Shown one piece after another: positions 35,602-43,455 of a DNA stretch of 64,000 bases (positions are counted from its first letter, which is position 1; every line of letters starts with the position of its first letter). Origin of the DNA: Porticoccaceae bacterium (GTDB lineage Bacteria; Pseudomonadota; Gammaproteobacteria; Pseudomonadales; Porticoccaceae). Below the pieces are notes generated by a model. It searched no databases. It saw only the letters and a program-made list of their open reading frames with translations, and was not told where the DNA came from. Both the position numbers and the translations under genes were made by a program. The stretch spans positions 123,685-187,684 of the forward strand of contig JAHEHL010000010.1 of the NCBI GenBank assembly GCA_024644595.1. Reading direction: 5' to 3'.

Positions 35602-37047
35602 TTATTCTGCAATAGCCGCTTCTGCCGCAGGAGGCAGTTTTTCCTCTGTATATCCCTTTAAAAATCGCAACGGATCACCTCGTTGGGTAAAAGTGGCGGC
35701 CTCTTTTTCTGTTATCGAGGGTACTTCAGGCGTGCTTTCCAATTTCTCCATCAGTCTTGCTGTCAGTTCGGGATGTTCAAGCTTCCTGTCATGGCTTTCA
35801 GTGGGGTCATCTTCGATATTAAAAAGTCTACTGCCGCTGATTTCATTCGTTGTGCCTAAATCGACTAGTTTCCATGGCCAGTCTATTACCGCCGCTTGCC
35901 TGAAATTACCAGGGCGGCGAGCGCCGACAACAAAAGGTGTAGGTAACTGCTCTTGTCCTGATAGCGTCGGGTAAATATTTTCGCCGTACCAGTCAGAGGC
36001 ATTAACATCAATGCCGGCAATGTGAAGTAACGTCGGCATCCATTCATGTACTGAGGCTGGCCGATGAATAACAGTATTGGCATTGATAGTGCTTGGCCAT
36101 GTTGTAATGGCAGGCACGCGTATACCACCTTCAAGAGCTGATCCTTTACCTTGTTGTAACGAACCGTTGCTGGCGCCGGCGCGCGGATTTCCCCCGTTGT
36201 CGCTCACGAATATTACCAATGTGTTATCGGTCAAGCCTTGCTTTGCTACAGCTCCGAGTACTCGCCCAATTCCCATATCCATTTGCTCTACCATGGCAGC
36301 AAATTCGCGTCTGAGAGGGTGTTTGATGTTCTCGTAAGTAGCGGTAATCGAGTCTGGTGCTTGCAAGGGTGAATGGGGGGCGGTGTAAGACAGAAAAATA
36401 AATAGAGGCTTTTCAGAATTTCGGTTCTCGATGACTTTGATCGCTTCGTCAGTGAAAAGCTCGGTGGAATGCCCCTCCTCCCTGATGGACTTCCCATTTC
36501 TTTGCCAGTCGAGTTCGCCCCGCGGTGTTATGTGGGTGTAATGATCAGTGAAGCCATGCAAAATCCCATAAAAGCTTTCAAAGCCTCGATTTTGGGGGAA
36601 GTATTTGGTTTCGGCAGCGCCGAGATGCCATTTACCAACAATTGCGGTCTGATAGCCAGCTTCTTGCAGAAACTCTGGCAGAAGCTTGAATTCCATTGGT
36701 AAGCCTTTATCCAGACCGATTGGTCCGTCTACGCCGGTCTCAAAGGCATGGTGACCTGTCATTAATGCTGCACGAGTTGGGCTACAGATCGCGTAGGTGT
36801 AATAACGATCAAAACGGGCACCAGACTTGGCTAGATTGTCTATGGTTGGTGTACGGATTTCACTGCCGTTATAGCCGACATCTCCAAAGCCTAGGTCGTC
36901 AGCCATAATAAGAATGATATTGGGTCGCTGCTTAGAAGTCTCTGTCTCGGACTGGGTTTTCTCTGTGTGAGTAGACTCGGGTGCTGGTTTGCAGCTTAAA
37001 GTGCAACAGCAGCAGAAAATAACAAATAATATAGGTATTTTTTTCAT
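35602..37047 (-). CDS. Sulfatase lipoprotein (FGly type I)
   Basis: A 481-residue sulfatase anchored as a lipoprotein: MKKIPILFVIFCCCCTLSC, lipobox TLSC with Cys19 lipidated. Metal-binding ADD at 49-51, active-site CSPTR with Cys88, and GKWHLG follow, with typical HYTHIT and SDNGGNPRAG motifs. It resembles arylsulfatase B-type enzymes. The ATG at 37047 is preferred over a TTG one codon upstream. It lies convergent to IclR 2. A second, distinct sulfatase is at 28674, so the pathway may act on a compound with more than one sulfate. Confidence 0.92.
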   Translation of the reverse strand: MKKIPILFVIFCCCCTLSCKPAPESTHTEKTQSETETSKQRPNIILIMADDLGFGDVGYNGSEIRTPTIDNLAKSGARFDRYYTYAICSPTRAALMTGHHAFETGVDGPIGLDKGLPMEFKLLPEFLQEAGYQTAIVGKWHLGAAETKYFPQNRGFESFYGILHGFTDHYTHITPRGELDWQRNGKSIREEGHSTELFTDEAIKVIENRNSEKPLFIFLSYTAPHSPLQAPDSITATYENIKHPLRREFAAMVEQMDMGIGRVLGAVAKQGLTDNTLVIFVSDNGGNPRAGASNGSLQQGKGSALEGGIRVPAITTWPSTINANTVIHRPASVHEWMPTLLHIAGIDVNASDWYGENIYPTLSGQEQLPTPFVVGARRPGNFRQAAVIDWPWKLVDLGTTNEISGSRLFNIEDDPTESHDRKLEHPELTARLMEKLESTPEVPSITEKEAATFTQRGDPLRFLKGYTEEKLPPAAEAAIAE

Positions 37048-37407
37048 CAATCTGACCTGAATGAATGCTGGGGATTGTAAAGCAGTATATTCGCGACCAC
37101 TTTGACTTAGTAAATATATTGTCTCACATTGCGAGACACTCTAATTGCACTGTGATATCTGTAGTGGCAAATGACGCCGGCATTGCGGGAAAGGTGAACA
37201 AGATGCTTGGGAGGTACAAAGAAAATTATAAACGCTTGTGCATCTGGCTGAGGCCTGTGCGATTTTCGATTAGTAGGCGATTCTATTTATATCGAGAGAC
37301 CATCTGTGGCTGGAATAATGTGGTGTTTAAGTAACAAATAATGTAACAAAAGCACATATTTAAACCCATCAAAGCTATATTAATCAATAGGTTATCATCT
37401 AAATGCA

Positions 37408-37425
37408 GTTCCCGCCGCCTCCACC
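37408..37425 (+). other. ssrA (tmRNA) 3'-end-like fragment
   Basis: The sequence GTTCCCGCCGCCTCCACC resembles the T-arm/acceptor end of tmRNA genes, a frequent integration site. No other tmRNA part is present. It may be an attachment-site scar of an element that once targeted ssrA and carried the cargo. Chance is possible at this length. Confidence 0.3.
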
Positions 37426-37504
37426 CATAACAAAAGCCATGCAGCTAAAAGTTCAGCCTTCACTCTTGTAGCTGCTATAGCATACAACTACTGCAGTCTT
37501 TTAG

Positions 37505-37533
37505 GGTCTAGCCCCGCAGGGGTTGACCTTTTT
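37505..37533 (+). terminator. Hairpin with T-tract
   Basis: Stem GGTC...GCCCC with GGGG...GACC around loop GCA, then TTTTT. It would end plus-strand transcription, though no gene directly precedes it. Confidence 0.45.
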
Positions 37534-37602
37534 GTTCTTAGTCTTCCTGCATAGATTCTAATTGGTGAGCTTCTAGTAGTAGTTCTTGTTGAAGCCCTTC
37601 TT

Positions 37603-37632
37603 CCTTAATCATCTTACAATAGCGAAGTTGGC
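37603..37632 (+). repeat. Short repeat R2, copy 2
   Basis: Identical over 30 bases to 18435-18464. In this copy it lies about 75 bp before the left-end repeat, whereas copy 1 follows the polymerase-gene stub. Confidence 0.75.
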
Positions 37633-37708
37633 GGTGCTGTTTCTCTATAAAATCTGCAGTGTCAGACTTATCAATTCACCATTTATACTCAACCTGTTTC
37701 ACTCAACA

Positions 37709-37942
37709 GAGTGCACCCACGTCTCGCTCGATTACTGCAAAGCCTTTACCTTCGCACACCCTGTAATCATTGACTTAAACCAATTTGGTGTCAACCACCT
37801 TTTAATCATGACTGTGTGTACATTTGTGTATACATAATTAAGCCTTTTAAAAGAGGCAGGGGGCTATTCCACAGGGGGCGGGGGAGGCTGCTGAGTCTTG
37901 TGGTTGTTACTGTATCTGGGGAGATACTTTAGAGGTGGCTTT
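37709..37942 (+). repeat. Island left-end repeat, copy 2
   Basis: Second copy of the 17445-17680 repeat, same orientation, starting GAGTGCACCCACG. It marks the left end of the younger element (37.7-44.95 kb). The preceding bases do not match the tRNA 3' end beyond GAG, so the att core has been lost or altered here. The arm-like element at 37814-37835 has one base changed. Confidence 0.85.
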
Positions 37943-38046
37943 TTAAATACGCTAGTCATTTGGTTCAAGCTCTAAACTTTGCAGAAACTTGCCTCTGAGG
38001 TAACATTTATCACGTAAGTTTGGCATGAAGTGTAAGGTAATTACTA

Positions 38047-39255
38047 ATGAGCCTAGGAAGAATGATATATCGATGCTTTATCACCGGTCTTTTAGTTATA
38101 GCTACCGGATGCATACCTGCGCAATATATGCCTCAATTTGATCAGGCGACTCTTCAAGTCAGGCGAAATGAAATAGCAAATCAAGCAGAGAGAAAACCTC
38201 ACGATATCAAGGAGGATCCTAATATAGTTCTATCGAGAGTGTATGAAAGATTACTGCCTCATGCCAAAGTTGCCTGCCTTGAGAATGGAGAAAAATGGCT
38301 AGACTCCTCCTGCAGTAATTGGTCTCTGAAAGTGGTTGACGATGAGAATTTCAACGCATATATCACACCAACTGGTGATATTACGTTTCATAGCGAAGTT
38401 TTTAAATACACTAAATCTGATGATGAAATAGCCTTTATTTTAGCGCATGAAATGAGTCACCATATTCTTAATCATGGAATGGAAGACATTGTTAATAGCG
38501 AGATTATGGGCGCTACAACTGGTTTATTGTATGGAATCTTAGTGGGGGCAATAGCAGCAGGGCTTGGTGCTAGTGACGACATCATAGACGACGTTATCGA
38601 GGATGCCGTCGAGGATGGTTACGCATCTGGTCGTGAGGCTGGAAGATTATCTTATTCAGTAGATCAGGAATCAGAGGCAGATAGATTGGGGCTCAAGCTC
38701 GTTCAGTTGGCTGATTATGACTGGCTTGCCGCTAGACAAGTTGTTATGTTTATAGGTAAGGATTCAACTGAACTTAGATCAGACCGAAGTTCCAGTCATC
38801 CAAGTGGGCCTGAAAGACTCGCTGCATTTGATTCTTATTCAAGCGCTTCTTCTCGAGAGTTAAACCCTTTAGTAGGTTGTATAATGGGGAACTGTGTCAA
38901 TGGTAATGGGACATATATATGGGCTGATGGAAGAAAATATGAAGGAAACTGGGCAGATGATAAGGTTAATGGCCATGGCACATATTTTTTCCCAGATGGT
39001 AGAAAATTTGTAGGCCAATTTCAGGCAGGTAAGATAAATGGTCAAGGTGTGTTCGAATCGCCTAATGGGCACAAGTATGATGGTGAATATCAGGATAATA
39101 AGAGACACGGCTGGGGAACCTACAGATGGCCCGAAGGACATAAATATGTTGGCGAATTTAAAGATGATGAAAAGCATGGTGAGGGAACATTGACCTATCC
39201 CGATGGAAGAGTTGTTCAGGGTCAATGGGATAACGGCAAATTTCTTGCTGATTGA
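38047..39255 (+). CDS. M48-family metalloprotease with MORN repeats, lipoprotein
   Basis: A 402-residue lipoprotein (lipobox ATGC, Cys22). Residues about 60-270 are an M48-type peptidase domain: zinc motif HEMSH (His134, Glu135, His138) and third ligand in ESEAD (Glu208). A Gly-rich hydrophobic stretch (155-175) may be membrane-associated. Residues about 285-400 are five MORN repeats (GTYIWADGRKYEGNW, GTYFFPDGRKFVGQF and so on), a module usually linked to lipid or protein contact. A fusion of the two is unusual. It is cargo of the younger element, 14 bp before the convergent polymerase-like gene. Confidence 0.85.
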   Translation: MSLGRMIYRCFITGLLVIATGCIPAQYMPQFDQATLQVRRNEIANQAERKPHDIKEDPNIVLSRVYERLLPHAKVACLENGEKWLDSSCSNWSLKVVDDENFNAYITPTGDITFHSEVFKYTKSDDEIAFILAHEMSHHILNHGMEDIVNSEIMGATTGLLYGILVGAIAAGLGASDDIIDDVIEDAVEDGYASGREAGRLSYSVDQESEADRLGLKLVQLADYDWLAARQVVMFIGKDSTELRSDRSSSHPSGPERLAAFDSYSSASSRELNPLVGCIMGNCVNGNGTYIWADGRKYEGNWADDKVNGHGTYFFPDGRKFVGQFQAGKINGQGVFESPNGHKYDGEYQDNKRHGWGTYRWPEGHKYVGEFKDDEKHGEGTLTYPDGRVVQGQWDNGKFLAD

Positions 39256-39269
39256 GAGATTTATTTAGC

Positions 39270-40493
39270 TCAAGCCAAATCCACTTTCACCTTAGTCTCC
39301 ACACCATCCAAATGCTCCTGCCAAGTCTCTAGCATCACTTCCCTAGCCCAGTCTTGATGTTGCTGCTTGACAGCTACTGCATCGTGCACTGGCAAGCACA
39401 CTATATCTTCCTTAATCCCCTCCAACATCACATCTTTGAGAATCTGGCCTTCTAAGTTCTGTGCAAAGATTCCCCAGCCTTTAAATAGCTGTAACTTCGG
39501 ATACCGCTTTCGGACACCTGAGTGAATGCGACTGAATAGGTCACCATTAAAGCGCTCTCTGGCCAACGAGTTTCTGGCAGCCATCTCACTACTTGCACCC
39601 ATAGCCACTGTAATGAACTTCTTGACCATATCTCTGCTTGCTACACCAGATTCTATGCAGATGTCCTCATAGGGAGTCTCGCCCGCATACTCCTTGGCGA
39701 ACAGAGCAAGATTGAGTCTTAAATGGTTAGCGTTATAGTCTACTTCGCAGATTGGCTGACCATCTATCTGAGTATTAATACGTATCCTTGCTCGCCTATC
39801 TGGGAGGCTCTGGAAAGGCGTTATTAGGCGTCCTCCTTGGAAGGGTGTGTGCTTATAAACAAGCCTCACAGGAGCCTTACAAGCCCATCTATGAGGCTTT
39901 AGGAACTCATTTATGGCAATCATGTCAGCTAGGTCAGGGTGATCCTCATCTAGCTTAAATAGGGTCTCCTGCCATCCATCGTCATGCTCGTTTAACGTCA
40001 GATATGGCCCTTCTATTGGCTGTTCTTGGTCTAGGACATACTCCCAAATCTGACTGCTAAGAGTCTCAGTTGGAAAGAGTCTTGTTCGTGAGGGTTGCCC
40101 CTTGTACTTCTTGCCCTTCAAGACCTGCGCTAATCCCTGCGCCTCAAGGTAATTAACTATTGGTTTAACGCTAGCGTATTTGATGTCATAGCGTTGCAGC
40201 CAGATATCTTCTGCGTATGTGTTCTTTTTTAGGCTCACTACTAGCCAGCTATTGGTAACCAGTGATCTCGACAGTCCAAGTAGCACCCATTGCCAGTGGC
40301 ATCTAAATATCTCTAGCTGCTTAGCTCCTCTTTGGCCTTTAGTCTCTTGAACATACTTCTCTATCAGGAGTGATAACTTAGTGTGTAGCTTAGAGTTCTT
40401 GTGCAGTTGAAGAGGGGATAGAAAGATATGGTGCTGGTAGTCATCCTCTGGAGTACCAAGGCTTAGTAGCTGTTGTTTAAGAATGGTATCCAT
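39270..40493 (-). CDS. Compact family-A DNA-polymerase-like protein
   Basis: A 407-residue protein. The C-terminal half follows the palm/fingers motifs of family A polymerases: motif A VDYNANHLRL (Asp252), motif B-like RDMVKKFITVAMG (Arg287, Lys291) and motif C PVHDAVAV (His370, Asp371), preceded by IRINTQIDGQPICE as before motif A in PolI. The N-terminal 140 residues hold a winged-helix-like region (IKYASVKPIVNYLEAQGLAQVLK) and no 3'-5' exonuclease motifs. I infer a small replication protein of the island, perhaps an initiator-polymerase. A decayed stub of a sister gene is at 18326. Database confirmation is lacking. Confidence 0.65.
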   Translation of the reverse strand: MDTILKQQLLSLGTPEDDYQHHIFLSPLQLHKNSKLHTKLSLLIEKYVQETKGQRGAKQLEIFRCHWQWVLLGLSRSLVTNSWLVVSLKKNTYAEDIWLQRYDIKYASVKPIVNYLEAQGLAQVLKGKKYKGQPSRTRLFPTETLSSQIWEYVLDQEQPIEGPYLTLNEHDDGWQETLFKLDEDHPDLADMIAINEFLKPHRWACKAPVRLVYKHTPFQGGRLITPFQSLPDRRARIRINTQIDGQPICEVDYNANHLRLNLALFAKEYAGETPYEDICIESGVASRDMVKKFITVAMGASSEMAARNSLARERFNGDLFSRIHSGVRKRYPKLQLFKGWGIFAQNLEGQILKDVMLEGIKEDIVCLPVHDAVAVKQQHQDWAREVMLETWQEHLDGVETKVKVDLA

Positions 40494-40714
40494 AGGGCTC
40501 TGGCGCTTCCTTAGTTGCCTTTAGTGTCTACTTCCTACTCCGCTAAAGGGAATAACATAGACTTTATGGTGGAGTAATAGTTCTAAAGCATAACGACCAG
40601 TAGTAGTTAAACATAGACTGAAGCGTTCTGCCCTACAGGATGCAGAGTTTTTACACTCTGTTGCAATGAGAAAGGACAACTACTAGCAGTTCTTCTTTTA
40701 GGTTCTAATGGGTC
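40494..40714. other. Intergenic between polymerase-like and HNH-HIT genes
   Basis: About 220 bp, no gene, no iterons or clear palindromes that I can see. If the polymerase-like protein starts replication of the island, this is a candidate origin only by position. Confidence 0.3.
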
Positions 40715-41722
40715 TCAATAGCTTCCTTTACCAGGGATTAAGTGCCTGATGCCGCCTCTGGGCTCGTCAACGTCGCCTTTGCGTCTAGGTATTAAATGAA
40801 TATGACAGTGAAAGATTGTCTGACCAGCATCCTCGCCGCAGTTCATGCCTATATTGAATGCAGAGACTGTGGAGTCTTCTGCCTCTATCAAGGCTTTGTG
40901 TTTTGTCAGTAGTTGGTTTATGGCGTTCAACTCTGGCTGATAGAGGTCAAAGTACTCTGCAACGTGTCTTTTAGGAATAACCAGTCTATGCTCTTCAGTA
41001 ACGGGGAAAGCATCTTTGATCACATAGGCAAGCTCATTCTCGTCAATGATTCTAGCAGGCTCTATAGTGCAAAATAGGCAGTTATCGTCTCTGTCTTTGT
41101 ATGAGTCTGCTACGCCTCTTAGATCAGCATCGTCTCTGTCGCGCTTGGAAGCGTTGCACGAATAACAGAGGGCTTGGAAGTTAGTTATGTCATCACTACC
41201 ACCATTACTTCTTGGCACGATATGATCAACTTCTAGTGCTTTAACATCTGCAGAGACTCCGCACAGTTCACATTTGTATTTAGCACTCTTTAGCACTTCA
41301 TAGCGTACTGTGCCGCTAACATAACCTTTAGACTTTCTACGATGCTCCCAGACATCCTGACCTCTCGCAACGTTGAACTCATGAATCTTGCTAAGGCAAA
41401 GTTTCTTTAAAACTTCTATATTGTCTGTAGTAAGCGAGTCAAAACCACTGAGCATGTAGTCTTTCTTGTCTTTCTCGACAATTGACCTGCCTCTCAGCAC
41501 TTTGCCAACCATGTTGTTGGTGATGTTGGTGTAATAATCTATCTGGCTAGGGTCATGAGCTAGGATGGCTTTAGCAATTTCCTGCTGATGACATCTGCCT
41601 GCATTGTCTAAAAGGGTCAGCAGCATTACAGGTTGATAGATATGCGACATCCGCATCTTAGTGCTTATGAATCGCTCTAAGTCTCTGAAGCTCAATTTGT
41701 TCTTTAGCTCTAAATTAGACAA
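40715..41722 (-). CDS. HNH endonuclease fused to HIT domain
   Basis: A 335-residue three-part protein. Residues 1-125: a winged-helix-like region. Residues about 148-195: an HNH nuclease with Cys151, Cys154, VDHIVPRSNGG (His167), Cys186 and Cys189 as zinc and catalytic elements. Residues about 213-335: a HIT nucleotide hydrolase/transferase domain with Cys215 and Cys218 and the triad HCHIH at 305-309. The fusion of a nuclease with a nucleotide-processing domain in a mobile element suggests defence or DNA-end handling, but the role is not shown. Confidence 0.85.
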   Translation of the reverse strand: MSNLELKNKLSFRDLERFISTKMRMSHIYQPVMLLTLLDNAGRCHQQEIAKAILAHDPSQIDYYTNITNNMVGKVLRGRSIVEKDKKDYMLSGFDSLTTDNIEVLKKLCLSKIHEFNVARGQDVWEHRRKSKGYVSGTVRYEVLKSAKYKCELCGVSADVKALEVDHIVPRSNGGSDDITNFQALCYSCNASKRDRDDADLRGVADSYKDRDDNCLFCTIEPARIIDENELAYVIKDAFPVTEEHRLVIPKRHVAEYFDLYQPELNAINQLLTKHKALIEAEDSTVSAFNIGMNCGEDAGQTIFHCHIHLIPRRKGDVDEPRGGIRHLIPGKGSY

Positions 41723-41723
41723 T

Positions 41724-41911
41724 TTATTGATCTTCTTTTAATTTTTTGCCTAAGTAAAGTAAGTGATTTTTCAGCGCGTGTTCAAGTTTCTCCATGTTTT
41801 TTGTCATGGATTCAATCATTATTGGCCAAGCATCTCTGTCAAAGACATTGGCGGAGAATTGCGCCTTGATTCGACATGCACGATGACCGTCATATTCCCA
41901 ACCACGCGAGC
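41724..41911 (-). pseudogene. C-terminal fragment of a DUF4268-like protein
   Basis: About 60 minus-strand codons, including WEYDGHRACRIKAQF and DRDAWPIMIESM, resemble the end of DUF4268 domains (found near restriction and defence genes). The frame has a stop just upstream and no start codon, so it is a remnant. It sits directly upstream of the HNH-HIT gene and overlaps the 3' end of the 41890 gene. Confidence 0.45.
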
Positions 41912-42255
41912 AACGCAGTGCTGCTCATCAAATAAGCACCTGGCATTTTCAATAGAAATCTATGTTTCCCTATGCCAAGAAAGACAAACAAAAGTGCGAT
42001 TAACAGATTAGCGCCAATGACTGGGTAGGCAGCTATGGAAAATGTTGGGTTGTACGCTATATAGATCAAGGTAGAGGCGCTTGTAAACAGAAAGATGGTA
42101 AACGTATGCCAAGAAACTAGGCTTAACGATTTCGTTAATCCTTCCATGCTGCTTTCATTGACATTCTTCATATAGATTTTCCCACCAATGAACCCATGAA
42201 AGACCATTCCTGCCAATGAGATAATTGCACCAGCCATTAAAAACCAATAATCCAT
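41890..42255 (-). CDS. Small four-helix membrane protein
   Basis: A 121-residue protein with four predicted helices (FLMAGAIISLAGMVFHGFIG; LVSWHTFTIFLFTSASTLIY; AYPVIGANLLIALLFVFLGI; AYLMSSTALLAWLGI). I do not recognise the family. Its 3' end overlaps the DUF4268-like remnant. Confidence 0.65.
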   Translation of the reverse strand: MDYWFLMAGAIISLAGMVFHGFIGGKIYMKNVNESSMEGLTKSLSLVSWHTFTIFLFTSASTLIYIAYNPTFSIAAYPVIGANLLIALLFVFLGIGKHRFLLKMPGAYLMSSTALLAWLGI

Positions 42256-42845
42256 TGGTCACTCCTTCTCATAAAGAATCTCTGTTGGAGTAAACCACGA
42301 TTCTTAGAACTATAAAAGGTCAAATACAGTCCCGCTTAGAACGCATTACAGAGTCTCTCAAGGCCACTCTAAGCAGGCCTTTAATAACATAAAGCCCGCA
42401 ATAACAAGGCTCTCAGGGCAGTCTGATGCGTCCTATGGGGTGCTGTGGTGCGGGGTTGGCTGGGCAGGCTGTGGAGTGGGGAATAGCACCTAATTAGGCT
42501 CTTACTTCACTGGATTTTCGTGTTCAGAGACCTTGTTAAAAAATTAATTGAACCTTTCAGCAGACAGATGTCTTAATTAGTGTGCGTGATTCTTCCCCCG
42601 AGATAATACACACTGCAAAGTTGTACGAAGAAGCCCTGTTCACGCAGGGTTTTCTTTTGTCTGAGCATTTCAATCTAGGAGCGACTGTTAATGTTGACTA
42701 CATCACTAACTTCATCAAAAATATCGAATTGAACAATCGCCATGTTAGCCCGTTATTTAAGCGATAGCCACCGGGCCACCGCTTTGATGCTACAGTGTCC
42801 TCGTAGATTGATAATGTTTTGAAAGCAGTAATAATGGAGAAGGAA
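42256..42845. other. Non-coding stretch with repeat copy
   Basis: About 590 bases. The short frame at 42582-42767 is not convincing, because the repeat inside it is not under coding constraint. It contains the first copy of the 71-bp repeat (42631-42701). Confidence 0.5.
42631..42701 (+). repeat. 71-bp repeat with terminator, copy 1
   Basis: Starts AAGCCCTGTTCACGCAGGG then TTTTCTTTT, a terminator hairpin (stem CCCTG/CAGGG), followed by a conserved 45-bp tail. The same unit recurs at 43274-43344 with only a few substitutions, so the pair frames the 42846-43241 gene as an exchangeable module. Confidence 0.8.
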
Positions 42846-43241
42846 ATGAATAAACCAAATATTTTTAGAAGACTAGTACTGCAGGTAGTTAACCTTTGGC
42901 GAAGTGTGATGGATGCGAAGGTCAATCCACTAAGATTTATTCCGGACAACACTCTGCAGTCATACTTCATGATGGTCCTATTTACGATTTGGAGTGTTAC
43001 ATTTGGATTTATAGCGACCTATTACTTAGGCTGGCTAGGCTACAGTACAGTGGTCAGTGTCGTTGTGCATTTGACTATTTTGATTCCCATTATGGTTACC
43101 AATGCCGTATTCCTTGATGCGGAACGCACTGGCGACCAGTGGGTAACAGAATGGAAAGAAGAGCAAAGCAAATATAAACTTTTTATGAACAGAATAAAGC
43201 TAAGAAACATGGTGCGTTGGAAATCTGATACGGAGGCTTAA
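42846..43241 (+). CDS. Small two-helix membrane protein
   Basis: A 131-residue protein with two central helices (MMVLFTIWSVTFGFIATYYLG and VVSVVVHLTILIPIMVTNAVF) between basic ends (LFMNRIKLRNMVRWK at the C-terminus). GGAG six bases upstream selects the ATG at 42846 over nearby TTG and ATG codons. Family unknown. It is framed by the 71-bp repeats. Confidence 0.65.
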   Translation: MNKPNIFRRLVLQVVNLWRSVMDAKVNPLRFIPDNTLQSYFMMVLFTIWSVTFGFIATYYLGWLGYSTVVSVVVHLTILIPIMVTNAVFLDAERTGDQWVTEWKEEQSKYKLFMNRIKLRNMVRWKSDTEA

Positions 43242-43273
43242 AAATGGTGCGAAAACCTAGGATAATCTCCACT

Positions 43274-43344
43274 AAGCCCTGTTCACGCAGGGTTTTCTTT
43301 TGTCTGAGAATTTCAATCTAGGAGCGCCTGTTGATGCTGACTAC
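43274..43344 (+). repeat. 71-bp repeat with terminator, copy 2
   Basis: Second copy of the 42631 unit. Here its hairpin and T-tract act as the terminator of the small membrane-protein gene just upstream. Confidence 0.8.
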
Positions 43345-43455
43345 GTTGCTTGGCGAATCATATTCGATATCAATAAGGTGCTTGTGAATCTTCAGTGAGT
43401 CTTGATAAAGAGTCTGCACAATCTCTGACTGAGAGATAGCAGTAGAGCCGTAATT

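Larger units (their letters stand above)
37048..37600. other. Gene-poor right end of cargo
   Basis: About 550 AT-rich bases. Short ORFs here (for example 37065-37334) look random. It holds the ssrA-like fragment at 37408 and the hairpin at 37505, described separately. Confidence 0.5.

Noticed and set aside
35492..35974. 160-codon ORF antisense to sulfatase 2
   Set aside because: It lies opposite a clear sulfatase with CSPTR and GKWHLG motifs; a shadow frame.
37065..37334. 89-codon plus-strand ORF after the sulfatase lipoprotein
   Set aside because: No ribosome-binding site, no recognisable domain and random-looking composition in an AT-rich gap.
37586..37837. Plus-strand ORF of 83 codons spanning R2 and the left-end repeat
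   Set aside because: Its sequence is mostly repeat DNA; the matching region at 17.4-17.6 kb does not keep the frame, and there is no ribosome-binding site or recognisable domain.
40494..40714. Iteron-type replication origin next to the polymerase-like gene
   Set aside because: I searched for direct repeats and AT-rich palindromes and saw none that repeat; position alone is not enough.
42582..42767. 61-codon ORF containing ALFTQGFLLSEHFNLGA
   Set aside because: The repeat copy at 43274 has mostly amino-acid-changing substitutions and lacks a start, so the frame is not under coding selection; the segment is a terminator repeat.
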